DNA of 64,000 nt from CAXBCP01 sp963977005. GTDB taxonomy: Bacteria > Pseudomonadota > Alphaproteobacteria > MPNO01 > UBA830. A program made the translations under genes and the position numbers. Below, piece by piece: positions 27,104 through 36,420 of this stretch. The stretch lies in contig CAXBMQ010000006.1 in NCBI GenBank assembly GCA_963977005.1, positions 151,135-215,134 on the forward strand, given 5' to 3'. A model generated the notes under the pieces. It was given only the letters and a program-made list of their open reading frames with translations, was not told the origin of the DNA and did not search any database. Within the stretch, counting starts at the first letter, position 1; every line of letters begins with the position of its first letter.

Positions 27104-27589
27104 ATGGCCAGACTCAAACTCGACAAGATCGACCTCAAGATAATGCGCGATCTCCAGGATAACGGCCGCATGACCAATGTGGAACTGGCACAGAACGCCG
27201 GTATCTCGCCGCCGCCCTGTCTGCGCCGCGTCCGCGCGCTGGAGGAAACCGGCTGTATCCGGGGATACCACGCCGACCTCGATGCCGAGGCGCTGGGCTT
27301 CGGCGTCACCGTGTTCGCCAATGTCGGGCTGCACAGCCAGGCCGAGGCCGATCTCGTCGCGTTCGAGGAACGGGTCGCCGGCTGGGACGAAGTCCGCGAA
27401 TGCCACATGCTGGCGGGCGAGACCGACTTTCTGCTCAAGATCGTGGCGACGGACTGGGACGCCTACCAGAAATTCCTGACCAGTAACCTGACCTCGGCGC
27501 CGAATGTCAGCGTAGTGAAATCCGCCCTCGGCATCCGCACGTCGAAACGCGCCTTCGGTGTCCCGGTGAATGTGGAGGCTGCGGAGTAG
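27104..27589 (+). CDS. Lrp/AsnC family transcriptional regulator
   Basis: Amino-acid-responsive DNA-binding protein, 161 residues, full length. The N-terminal winged HTH (KLDKIDLKIMRDLQDNGRMT, then ELAQNAGISPPPCLRRVRAL) carries the typical S-P-P-x-C-x-R-R recognition helix. The C-terminal RAM/ligand-binding domain includes ECHMLAGETDFLLKIVATD. It is divergent from the ELM1 gene across a candidate operator and probably autoregulates. The effector amino acid is unknown. greA lies downstream on the opposite strand. Confidence 0.94.
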   Translation: MARLKLDKIDLKIMRDLQDNGRMTNVELAQNAGISPPPCLRRVRALEETGCIRGYHADLDAEALGFGVTVFANVGLHSQAEADLVAFEERVAGWDEVRECHMLAGETDFLLKIVATDWDAYQKFLTSNLTSAPNVSVVKSALGIRTSKRAFGVPVNVEAAE

Positions 27590-27964
27590 GGGGGCGTAGG
27601 CAAAAGAAGCCGGGATCTCCCCAAAAAAAACCTATTCCCTCGCCCTTGTGCCTAGGGTCCACGGTCGATTCCGGACAGAGCCGGATCATCGGGATTGAGA
27701 TATCTGCCACGCGCCGGCGTGGATTGCGGGCACAGGCTCTGGGACAAACAGGAGAAACGTGAACGGTGAACGTTCAATCCATTCCCTGGGCCTTGTGCCC
27801 CCGGTCCACCGCGGTGTCGAAGCGGGGCCCGGAGCCCTATGCGGATTGCCTGAAAGACTGGACCCCGGCACAAGGCCGGGGTGACAGAATAGTGCGTGGC
27901 AGTGAATGGCCGGGGCTGTTAAAGGCCGACGCAGGCGGCCGGGAAGCCTCGCGACGCTTTCGCG
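27590..27964. repeat. Non-coding stretch of decayed REP-like palindromes
   Basis: A 375-bp stretch without a credible gene between the lrp and greA 3' ends. It holds at least three REP-family palindromes, at about 27635-27661 (decayed), 27782-27808 and 27859-27886 (well preserved, TGGACCCCGGC-ACAAG-GCCGGGGT). The last may serve as the greA terminator region. Confidence 0.65.
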
Positions 27965-28438
27965 TTACTTGTACTTCACCGTCATGATCTCGTACGACTT
28001 GGTGCCGCCGGGGGTGGTGACCTCGACCGAATCGCCGACCGTCTTGCCGATCATGGCGCGCGCCATGGGGGAAGTGACGGACAGCAGGCCTTCCTTGATA
28101 TTGGCTTCGTGTTCGCCGACCACCTGGTAGGTGCTTTTCTCGTCGGTGTCCTCGTCGGCGACTTTGACGGTGGCGCCGAACTTGATGACCTTGCCCTTGA
28201 TCGCGCTGACGTCGATGACCTCGGCGCGGCTGAGCAGGTCCTCGATAATGCCGACGCGGCCTTCGACGAATGCCTGGCGTTCGCGTGCGGCATGGTATTC
28301 GGCGTTTTCCGACAGGTCGCCGTGTTCGCGCGCGACCGCGATCGCCTTGATGATATCCGGGCGTTCAATGGTTTTGAGGCGTTTCAGTTCCGCTTCCAGG
28401 TCATCGTGACCCTTCGACGTCATCGGAGCTTTATCCAT
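27965..28438 (-). CDS. greA: Transcription elongation factor GreA
   Basis: Rescues backtracked RNA polymerase by stimulating transcript cleavage. It is 157 residues from the ATG at 28438, which has an AGGAAGAG ribosome site; an in-frame start 21 bp upstream lacks one. The N-terminal coiled coil includes the acidic tip region AREHGDLSENAEYHAARERQ that enters the polymerase secondary channel. The C-terminal FKBP-like domain ends in GGTKSYEIMTVKY. It is downstream of carB on the same strand (82-bp gap), a common alphaproteobacterial arrangement, and may be co-transcribed. Confidence 0.97.
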   Translation of the reverse strand: MDKAPMTSKGHDDLEAELKRLKTIERPDIIKAIAVAREHGDLSENAEYHAARERQAFVEGRVGIIEDLLSRAEVIDVSAIKGKVIKFGATVKVADEDTDEKSTYQVVGEHEANIKEGLLSVTSPMARAMIGKTVGDSVEVTTPGGTKSYEIMTVKYK

Positions 28439-28520
28439 CGTTTCTCTTCCTTCGCACAAAACGATCCCGCCCCGCAGTCAACAGGTCAGGGCCGTCTGCA
28501 GTGCCGGGGTCAGGTTGTCG

Positions 28521-31500
28521 CTAAATTGGCCGCGTAAAATAAGACTGTAGCGGCGCAACTTCAAGCCCGCCGGCGCGCATGGCCGAAATGGCTTCCACAG
28601 CGGCTTTCGCGCCTGCCACGGTGGTATAATAGGGTATTTTGCGCACCAGGGCCGACCGCCGCAGCGCGTACGAATCGGCAATTGCCTTCGCTCCCTCGGT
28701 GGTATTGAAGACCAGCTGAATGTCGCCGCTGATGATCGAATCGACCACATGGGGGCGGCCTTCGCGTACTTTCTTGACGGTTTCGGTCTCGACGCCGGCC
28801 GCGATCAGGACTTCCGCGGTGCCCCCCGTCGCGACGATACCGAAGCCCATATCGCGCAGCCGCCGGGCAACGTCGATCATTGCGTCCTTGTCGCGGTCGC
28901 GCACCGAGATGAAGACCCGGCCCTCGACCGGCACCGATGTGCCGCTGCCGAGCTGCGACTTGGCGAAGGCGCGGCCGAAATCGGCATCGATTCCCATCAC
29001 CTCGCCGGTCGATTTCATTTCCGGGCCGAGAATGATGTCGACCCCGGGGAACCGCGCGAACGGGAACACCGCTTCCTTGACCGCGATATGCGTGCCGGTC
29101 TGGGTGCTGCCATAGACCTTCAGCAGGTCGGCCAGCTTCTCGCCGGCCATGACGCGCGCGGCGACCTTGGCGATCGGCACGCCGGTCGCCTTGGCGACGA
29201 ACGGCACCGTGCGGCTCGCGCGCGGATTGACCTCGAGGATGTAGACCGTCTCGCCCTTGATCGCGTATTGCACGTTCATCAGGCCGACCACGCCAAGCCC
29301 GCGGGCCAGCGCGCCGGTCTGGCGGCGCAGTTCCTCGAGAATGTCATCGGGCAGCGAATAGGGCGGCAGCGAACAGGCGGAATCGCCCGAATGGATGCCG
29401 GCCTCCTCGATATGTTCCATGATGCCCGCGACATGCACGTCGTCGTCGACATCGCGGATCGCGTCGACGTCGACCTCGATCGCGTCCGACAGGTAGGAAT
29501 CGATCAGCACCGGCGTGTCGCCCGACACCTTCACGGCGGTCTGGATGTAGCGCGTCAGCCCGGCCTCGTCATGGACGATTTCCATCGCCCGCCCGCCGAG
29601 CACGTAGGACGGCCGGATCACGACCGGATAGCCGATTTCGGTCGCGATACGCACCGCTTCGTCGCCGCTCCGCGCGGTACCGTTCGCCGGTTGCAGCAGT
29701 TTCAGGTCCTGCAGCAGCAGCTGGAACCGTTCGCGGTCCTCGGCGAGGTCGATGGCGTCGGGCGAGGTGCCGAAGATCGGCACGCCGGCGGCTTCGAGAT
29801 CGGCGGCGAGTTTCAGCGGCGTCTGGCCGCCAAATTGCAGGATCAGCCCGATCACTTCGCCGTTCTCTTCTTCCTTGCGCACGATTTCGATCACGTCCTC
29901 GGCGGTCAGCGGTTCGAAATACAGCCGGTCCGACGTGTCGTAATCGGTCGATACGGTCTCGGGATTGCAGTTGACCATGATGGTCTCGTAGCCGGCCTCT
30001 TCGAGCGCATAGACCGCGTGCACGCAGCAATAGTCGAACTCGATGCCCTGGCCGATCCGGTTCGGGCCGCCGCCGAGGATGATCGCCTTGCGCCGGTCGG
30101 TCGGTTCGGCCTCGCACTCGGCGGGCGTGTAGCCGGCGCTCTCGTAGGTCGAATACATGTAGGGTGTCTGCGACGCGAATTCGGCGGCGCAGGTATCGAT
30201 GCGCTTGTAGACCGGGCGCACGCCGCGCTCGTGGCGCATCGCGGTGATGTCGGCGGGGGTCCTGCCCGCCAGTTCGGCCAGCCGTTCGTCGGAAAAGCCC
30301 ATTGCTTTCAGCTGGTGCAGGTCCTGCGCCGTCTCGGGCAGGCCGTTTTCGCGGATATCGTTCTCGGCGTCGACGATGCCGCGCAGCTGCGCGATGAACC
30401 ACGGATCGAAACCAGATGCGTTCTGGATCGCGTCGGTCGACAGCCCGTGGCGGATCGCCTGGGCGACCGTCAGGATGCGGTCCGGCGTCGGCAGGTTGAG
30501 CGCGGCGAGAACCGCGGATTCGTCGATCCCGCCGACAATATCGTCGCCTTCCTCGGGCTCGATGCCCGGAATGACGACCTCGTTCAGCCCGGTCAGCCCG
30601 GTCTCCATCGAGCGCAGCGCCTTTTGCAGCGATTCCTGGAACGTCCGGCCGATCGACATCGCCTCGCCGACGGATTTCATCTGGGTGTTGAGCAGCGCCT
30701 CGGTGCCGGGGAATTTCTCGAACGTAAAGCGCGGGATCTTGGTGACCACGTAGTCGATCGTCGGCTCGAAGCTCGCCGGCGTCACGCCCGTGATGTCGTT
30801 GTCGAGTTCGTCCAGCGTGTAGCCGACGGCAAGCTTTGCGGCGATCTTGGCAATCGGGAACCCGGTCGCCTTGGAGGCCAGCGCCGAGGAACGAGAGACG
30901 CGCGGGTTCATCTCGATGATGACCAGCCGGCCGTCGCGCGGATTAACCGCGAACTGCACGTTCGAGCCGCCGGTTTCGACGCCGATCTCGCGCAGCACCG
31001 CGATCGAGGCGTTGCGCATGATCTGGTATTCCTTGTCGGTCAGCGTCAGCGCCGGCGCGACGGTGATCGAATCGCCGGTATGGACGCCCATCGGATCGAC
31101 GTTCTCGATCGAGCAGATGATGATGCAGTTATCCGCGTGGTCGCGGACGACCTCCATCTCGTATTCCTTCCAGCCGATGATCGATTCCTCGACCAGCACT
31201 TCGGTGGTCGGCGAGGCGTCCAGGCCGCGGCGGATGATGTCTTCGAACTCGTCGCGGTTATAGGCGACGCCGCCGCCGGTGCCGCCCATCGTGAAGGACG
31301 GGCGGATAATCGCCGGCAGGCCGGTTTCCTCGAGAATTTCGAGTGCTTCGTCCAGCGTATGGGCGATGCGGCCGCGCGGGCTTTCCAGCCCGATCTTGCT
31401 CATCGCCTGCTGGAAAAGCTCGCGGTCCTCGGCCTTGTTGATGGCATCGCGCTTGGCGCCGATCATCTCGACCCCGTGGGCATCGAGCACGCCCATCTTG

Positions 31501-31808
31501 GCGAGCGACAGCGCCGTGTTCAGCGCGGTCTGGCCCCCCATGGTGGGCAGCAGCGCATCGGGCTTTTCCTTCTCGATGATCTTGGCGACCATTTCGGGCG
31601 TGATCGGCTCGATATAGGTCGCGTCGGCGAATTCCGGGTCGGTCATGATCGTCGCCGGGTTCGAATTCACCAGGATGACGCGGTAGCCCTCGTCCTTGAG
31701 CGCCTTGCAGGCCTGGGTGCCCGAATAGTCGAATTCGCAGGCTTGTCCGATGACGATCGGCCCGGCGCCGATGACGAGAATGGATTTTATATCGGTGCGT
31801 TTGGGCAT
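28521..31808 (-). CDS. carB: Carbamoyl-phosphate synthase large subunit
   Basis: Makes carbamoyl phosphate from bicarbonate, ammonia and two ATP for arginine and pyrimidine synthesis, working with CarA (encoded 20 kb away at 51641). It is 1095 residues, slightly longer than E. coli. Two homologous ATP-grasp halves are visible: the first with VIGAGPIVIGQACEFDYSGT and FTMGGTGGG, the second with LGGGPNRIGQGIEFDYCCVH. An oligomerisation domain lies between them. A C-terminal MGS-like allosteric domain follows (GFGIVATGGTAEVLIAAGVE), where UMP/IMP/ornithine bind in the family. greA follows. Intact. Confidence 0.98.
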   Translation of the reverse strand: MPKRTDIKSILVIGAGPIVIGQACEFDYSGTQACKALKDEGYRVILVNSNPATIMTDPEFADATYIEPITPEMVAKIIEKEKPDALLPTMGGQTALNTALSLAKMGVLDAHGVEMIGAKRDAINKAEDRELFQQAMSKIGLESPRGRIAHTLDEALEILEETGLPAIIRPSFTMGGTGGGVAYNRDEFEDIIRRGLDASPTTEVLVEESIIGWKEYEMEVVRDHADNCIIICSIENVDPMGVHTGDSITVAPALTLTDKEYQIMRNASIAVLREIGVETGGSNVQFAVNPRDGRLVIIEMNPRVSRSSALASKATGFPIAKIAAKLAVGYTLDELDNDITGVTPASFEPTIDYVVTKIPRFTFEKFPGTEALLNTQMKSVGEAMSIGRTFQESLQKALRSMETGLTGLNEVVIPGIEPEEGDDIVGGIDESAVLAALNLPTPDRILTVAQAIRHGLSTDAIQNASGFDPWFIAQLRGIVDAENDIRENGLPETAQDLHQLKAMGFSDERLAELAGRTPADITAMRHERGVRPVYKRIDTCAAEFASQTPYMYSTYESAGYTPAECEAEPTDRRKAIILGGGPNRIGQGIEFDYCCVHAVYALEEAGYETIMVNCNPETVSTDYDTSDRLYFEPLTAEDVIEIVRKEEENGEVIGLILQFGGQTPLKLAADLEAAGVPIFGTSPDAIDLAEDRERFQLLLQDLKLLQPANGTARSGDEAVRIATEIGYPVVIRPSYVLGGRAMEIVHDEAGLTRYIQTAVKVSGDTPVLIDSYLSDAIEVDVDAIRDVDDDVHVAGIMEHIEEAGIHSGDSACSLPPYSLPDDILEELRRQTGALARGLGVVGLMNVQYAIKGETVYILEVNPRASRTVPFVAKATGVPIAKVAARVMAGEKLADLLKVYGSTQTGTHIAVKEAVFPFARFPGVDIILGPEMKSTGEVMGIDADFGRAFAKSQLGSGTSVPVEGRVFISVRDRDKDAMIDVARRLRDMGFGIVATGGTAEVLIAAGVETETVKKVREGRPHVVDSIISGDIQLVFNTTEGAKAIADSYALRRSALVRKIPYYTTVAGAKAAVEAISAMRAGGLEVAPLQSYFTRPI

Positions 31809-32120
31809 GGTTCAGCTTCAGGCTTCCGGGCGCCGCCGGGCCGGTGGAAACCGATCTGGCAGGGCAGGTGAAAACGAACGGCACAATGATGAGATTGGAC
31901 CGGACCGTGTTTCCCACGACTCGGGGGTTTAGGGCAAGGGCAGAGTCGCCCTTTCCGGCCAGAAACCGCGCGGCGACGGAATGGATATCCACCTTGCGTG
32001 CTATGTTGTATTAAGAAGCGCCAGACCGGGAGGCCGCCCTTCTTCCGTGTCCGGGTTTCCCTGTCTGCGGTTCTGTATCCGAGTTTATGTGTCCGAGTTT
32101 ATGTATCCGGGGTTAAGTCA

Positions 32121-33287
32121 TTGAAACTGCCTTTCCAGATCGGTCTCACAGTCATCATCGGCGGTCTTGTCGCCGGCGGCTGGTTCTGGCTGGACGCCGC
32201 ACAGGTCGCCGAGGGCTCGCGCGAGGCCGCGCCCCGGCGCGGCGGGGCGACGCGGGTGCTGGTCGAAAAGGTCGCGCTGGCCGAAGATCGCATGATCGTC
32301 CGCGCCGTCGGCACCGGCACGGCGCAGAATTCGGCCGTGCTCCACCCGCCGGTTTCGGGCGAGGTCGTCGAGGTCCTGTTCAGGGCGGAACAGCGGGTCG
32401 AGAAGGGAGATGTTCTCGTCCGGCTCGATGCGGTCCATCAGCGTCTTGCCGTGAAGCTTGCCCGGGTGGCGCTCAACAAGGCGCGGCGCGACGTTGCGCG
32501 GATTGCGAAACTTGCCCGCTCCGGCCATGCGCCGCGCAACAGTCTCGATACCGCCGAAACCGAGCTTGAAGCAGCAAATGTGCGCTATTCCCAGGCGCGG
32601 GCCGACCTTGCCGACCGCGTCGTCGTGGCGCCGTTTTCCGGTGTGATCGGGCTGACCGATATCAGCCCCGGCGACCGCGTGACGGAGGATACGCCGATCG
32701 CGACGCTGGACGAGCGGGCGACGATCCTGGTCGATTTCAACCTGACCGAGGGGCATGCCGCGCGGATCCGCGTCGGCGACCGGATCGCGGTCCGGCCGTC
32801 GAATATGCCGGACAGGGAGGTCACGGGCACGGTCTCGGCGATGGGCAGCCGGATCGACGAAAAATCGCGGACGCTGCGGGTGCGGGCGACGATCCCCAAC
32901 CCGGACGACACCATCCGGCCCGGTACGTCGTTCTCCGTCGAGCTCGGCTTTACCGGCAAGTCCTATCCCAGCGTGCGCGAGGTCGCTGTGCTGTGGAGCC
33001 GCGACGGCGCCTATCTGTGGCGCGCCCGGGACGGCAAGGCGGAAAAGGTTTTCGTCAGGCTGGTCCGCCGCGACCAGGGCCGCATTCTGGTCGATGGCGA
33101 CCTGAATCCCGGCGACGCGGTCGTGGTACAGGGCGTCCAGGGATTGCGCGTCGGTCAGCGGCTGAATGCCATACCGTTCGGAACCGGGGACGCCACCGGC
33201 ACGCCGCCCGGAAAGCGGCCCGGAAAGCCCGCCGGTAAAACCGCCGGCAAAACAGCAGACAGGACGGCGGGAGGATCCCGCCGGTGA
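32121..33287 (+). CDS. RND efflux periplasmic adaptor (membrane fusion protein)
   Basis: Periplasmic adaptor joining an inner-membrane RND pump to an outer-membrane channel, about 388 residues from a TTG at 32121. The frame is open back to 31998, but those residues are Arg/Val-rich and unlike a leader. An N-terminal anchor (KLPFQIGLTVIIGGLVAGGWFW) is followed by a lipoyl half-motif (VSGEVVEVLFRAEQRVEKGD), a short alpha-hairpin, a second lipoyl half (VVAPFSGVIGLTDISPGDRV) and beta-barrel domains. The tail is Lys/Gly/Pro-rich. It overlaps the pump gene by four bases. No outer-membrane factor is adjacent. The start is uncertain. Confidence 0.9.
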   Translation: MKLPFQIGLTVIIGGLVAGGWFWLDAAQVAEGSREAAPRRGGATRVLVEKVALAEDRMIVRAVGTGTAQNSAVLHPPVSGEVVEVLFRAEQRVEKGDVLVRLDAVHQRLAVKLARVALNKARRDVARIAKLARSGHAPRNSLDTAETELEAANVRYSQARADLADRVVVAPFSGVIGLTDISPGDRVTEDTPIATLDERATILVDFNLTEGHAARIRVGDRIAVRPSNMPDREVTGTVSAMGSRIDEKSRTLRVRATIPNPDDTIRPGTSFSVELGFTGKSYPSVREVAVLWSRDGAYLWRARDGKAEKVFVRLVRRDQGRILVDGDLNPGDAVVVQGVQGLRVGQRLNAIPFGTGDATGTPPGKRPGKPAGKTAGKTADRTAGGSRR

Positions 33288-36200
33288 GCGGCCGCTTCAG
33301 CGACCTGCCCGACCTGTCGATCCGCCGGCCGACGCTGATCGTCGTGATGAACCTGATGATCGTGATCGCAGGGCTGTCGGCGCTGTTCGGCGTCGAGGTC
33401 CGCGAACTGCCCGATGTCGACCGGCCCGTCGTCATGGTGCGCGCCTTCTTCGACGGCGCCTCGCCCGAGACCATGGATGCCGAGGTCACCAGCGTGATCG
33501 AGGGGGCGGTCGCCCGGGTGTCGGGCGTGACCACGATCAATTCGGCGAGCGAGGAAAACAATGCCCGGGTGCGGGCCGAGTTCGGTCCCGGCGTCGATCT
33601 CGATATCGCCGCCAACGACGTCCGCGAAGCCGTCGCCCGCATCACGCGGCGCCTGCCCGAAGGGGTCGAGGACGTCACCGTGGTCAAGGCCGATACCGAC
33701 GCCTCGCCGGTCATCCGCCTTGCGCTGGTCAGCGAAACCCTGCCGCAGGAAACCCTGACCCGTCTCGCCGAGGACGACGTGACGGCGGAACTGTCCGCGA
33801 TCCCGGGGGTGGCGACGGTGCAATTGTTCGGCAGTCAGGAGCCGGTGCTGCGGATCGTCGTCGAACCGATGCGTCTTGCCGCGTTCGGATTGTCGATCGA
33901 CGATGTCGCCCGCGCCCTGCGCTCGACCGACCTCGACGTGCCGGTCGGCAGTTTCAAGTCCGACAACCAGCTCTTGCTTGTCCGCGCCGACGCATCGATC
34001 TGGCGGCCCGCCGAAATCGAAGCGCTGGAACTGAAACCCAACGTGCCGCTCGGCAGCGTGGCGCGCGCCTATTACGGTCCCGCCGAGGCCGAGAGCTACA
34101 GCCTGCTCAATGGTCGCAAGGTGGTCGGGCTCGGCATTATCCGCCGGGCGCAGTCCAATACCATCGCCATTTCGGATGGCGTCGACAAGGCCGTTGAAAA
34201 GCTCAACCGGCGGCTCGACGGGGCCAGGGTGGTCAAGATATCGGACGATGCGACGTTTATCCGCGGATCGGTACGCGAGGTCGCGACCAGCCTCGCCATC
34301 GCCGTCCTCGTGGTCTTCGTGGTGATCTATGCCTTCATGGGATCGCTGCGGGCGACGCTGATCCCCGCCGCCGCCATCCCGGTCGCGCTGGTCGGCACCA
34401 TCGCGGCGATCTGGCTGCTCGGATTCTCGATCAATATCCTGACCCTGCTCGCCCTCGTGCTGGCGACCGGCATGATCGTCGACGATGCGGTCGTGGTGAT
34501 AGAGAACGTCTATCGCCACCGGGCCATGGGGCTGAAGCCGCTGGCCGCCGCCGTGGTCGGCACCCGGCAGGTATTCTTCGCCGTGATTGCGACGACGGCG
34601 ACGCTGGTGGCCGTGTTCCTGCCGATCGCGTTTCTGCCGTCCAACGCGGGCCGCCTGTTTACCGAGTTCGGCATCGTGCTCGCGGCCGCGGTTGCGATTT
34701 CGTCCTTTGTCGCGCTGTCGCTGTGCCCGCTTCTTGCATCGCGCCTGCCGGCCGCGCCGGGCGGGGACGAAGCCGGCGCGCAACGGCGGGGGCTTCTCGC
34801 CGCGTTGGGTCGGCGCGTCGAAGGTATCTATCGGCGGTTCCTCGACTTCACGCTGTCGGCCCGGGTGCTGGTGCTCGGCGGGACGGCGATGGTCGCGATG
34901 ACGGCGGTCGTCCTCTATCCGACGATCAACGAGGAACTTCTGCCGCGCGAAGACCGCGGCTCGCTCTATATCATGCTGCAGGGACCGGACGGGGTCGGGC
35001 TCGACTACATGGACCGCCAGTCGGCCCAGGTGGAGGCGCTGCTGCGGCCGTATCAGGACAGCGGCGAGGTCGGCGACGTGATGTCGATCGTCGGACGCTG
35101 GGACCTGAACCGGGTCTGGATCGTGGCACCTTTGGCGCCGTGGGGCGAACGCACCCGCAGCCAGGATGAGATCTCTAAGGAACTGCGCCGCCCGCTGCGG
35201 CGGATCACCGGCGCCCATGTGCGCCTGCGTCAGCCCAACAGCCTGAACCTGCGGCGCTCCGGCGGGCGGATGGAATTTGCGCTGACCGGGTCGAACTACA
35301 AGGACCTGGCCTCCGCGGCGGAAGATTTCCGCACTGCCATGCAGGAACGCCTGCCGCAGTTCGATGACCCCGATGTCGAATTTCAGCAGACCCAGCCCCA
35401 GCTGTCGATCAGGGTCGACCGCCGCCGGGCCGAGGATCTCGGCGTTCCGGTCGAAGGGATCGCAAATACGCTGCGCGCCATGGTCGCAGGCTACGAGGTC
35501 GCGGAACTCAACGTGAACGACCGGGCGATCCCGGTCCTGCTCGAATCCGCCGCTGGCGCGATCGACGATCCGGGCGATCTGCGCAACCTGTTCGTGCCGA
35601 CCGCCGGTGGCGACCTGGTGCCGTTGTCATCCTTCGTGTCGCTCACCGAGGTCGGCGTTGCCGCGGAACTCGACCGCACCGGCCAGAAACGCGCGGTGGA
35701 AATCGATACCCCGCTGCCGCCCGGCTACCCGATGCGCAAGGCGATGGCGGAGGTGCAGGCCATCGCCGACGACACGCTGCCGCCGGGCATCGACCTGCGT
35801 TTCCTGCGCGAAGCCGCGACGCTCGAGGAAACCTCGAACGAGGTCATGATCACGTTCGTCATCGCCATTGTCGTCGTGCTGCTGGTACTTGCCGCGCAGT
35901 TCGAAAGCGTGGTCAGCGCGATGGTGATCGTCCTGACCGTGCCGTTCGGCCTTGCCGCCGCCATCTTCGCGCTTAAGCTGACGGGCACGACGCTCAACAT
36001 CTACAGCCAGATCGGGCTGGTGATGCTGGTCGGGCTGATGGCCAAGAACGGCATCCTGGTGGTCGAGTTCGCCGATCAGCTGCGCGACCGCGGCCACAGC
36101 GTGATGGAGGCCGTGCGCGAAGCCGCGACCACACGCCTGCGCCCGGTGATGATGACCATGCTGTCGACGGTGTTCGGCGCCCTGCCGCTGATTCTGAGCA

Positions 36201-36403
36201 CCGGCCCCGGAGCCGAGGCGCGTAGCGCCATCGGCTGGGTCGTCTTCGGCGGGCTCGGGATCGCGACCCTGTTTACGCTGGTGCTGATCCCCGTGATCTA
36301 CAGCGTTCTCGCGCCGCTCGCGCCGTCCCGGGCGCATGCCGGAATCCGGCTCGACCGCGAATTGCGCGAGGCCGAAGCGGCGCGCGGCGTGCCGGCGGAG
36401 TAG
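33284..36403 (+). CDS. RND efflux transporter, inner-membrane pump subunit (HAE1-like)
   Basis: Proton-driven inner-membrane pump of the AcrB/MexB-like RND family, 1039 residues, full length. The GTG start overlaps the adaptor stop and has GGGAGG upstream. After TM1 lies a large periplasmic porter loop (to ~335). The TM2-TM6 cluster contains the proton-relay pair in TGMIVDDAVVVIENVY, then comes a second loop (~560-860) and TM8-12 with GLMAKNGILVVEFADQLRDRG. It forms an operon with the adaptor; TolC must be elsewhere. Drug versus metabolite specificity cannot be inferred, and no local regulator gene is seen. Confidence 0.95.
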   Translation: MSGRFSDLPDLSIRRPTLIVVMNLMIVIAGLSALFGVEVRELPDVDRPVVMVRAFFDGASPETMDAEVTSVIEGAVARVSGVTTINSASEENNARVRAEFGPGVDLDIAANDVREAVARITRRLPEGVEDVTVVKADTDASPVIRLALVSETLPQETLTRLAEDDVTAELSAIPGVATVQLFGSQEPVLRIVVEPMRLAAFGLSIDDVARALRSTDLDVPVGSFKSDNQLLLVRADASIWRPAEIEALELKPNVPLGSVARAYYGPAEAESYSLLNGRKVVGLGIIRRAQSNTIAISDGVDKAVEKLNRRLDGARVVKISDDATFIRGSVREVATSLAIAVLVVFVVIYAFMGSLRATLIPAAAIPVALVGTIAAIWLLGFSINILTLLALVLATGMIVDDAVVVIENVYRHRAMGLKPLAAAVVGTRQVFFAVIATTATLVAVFLPIAFLPSNAGRLFTEFGIVLAAAVAISSFVALSLCPLLASRLPAAPGGDEAGAQRRGLLAALGRRVEGIYRRFLDFTLSARVLVLGGTAMVAMTAVVLYPTINEELLPREDRGSLYIMLQGPDGVGLDYMDRQSAQVEALLRPYQDSGEVGDVMSIVGRWDLNRVWIVAPLAPWGERTRSQDEISKELRRPLRRITGAHVRLRQPNSLNLRRSGGRMEFALTGSNYKDLASAAEDFRTAMQERLPQFDDPDVEFQQTQPQLSIRVDRRRAEDLGVPVEGIANTLRAMVAGYEVAELNVNDRAIPVLLESAAGAIDDPGDLRNLFVPTAGGDLVPLSSFVSLTEVGVAAELDRTGQKRAVEIDTPLPPGYPMRKAMAEVQAIADDTLPPGIDLRFLREAATLEETSNEVMITFVIAIVVVLLVLAAQFESVVSAMVIVLTVPFGLAAAIFALKLTGTTLNIYSQIGLVMLVGLMAKNGILVVEFADQLRDRGHSVMEAVREAATTRLRPVMMTMLSTVFGALPLILSTGPGAEARSAIGWVVFGGLGIATLFTLVLIPVIYSVLAPLAPSRAHAGIRLDRELREAEAARGVPAE

Positions 36404-36420
36404 GGGCGGCGGAGAGGCCG

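Noticed and set aside
28749..31871. A 1040-codon open frame antisense to carB, and similar long antisense frames at 3657-5267, 6642-8801 and 51287-53098
   Set aside because: High-GC codon usage leaves opposite frames open. These translate to His/Arg/Asp-rich sequence without domains, and the sense genes are unmistakable.
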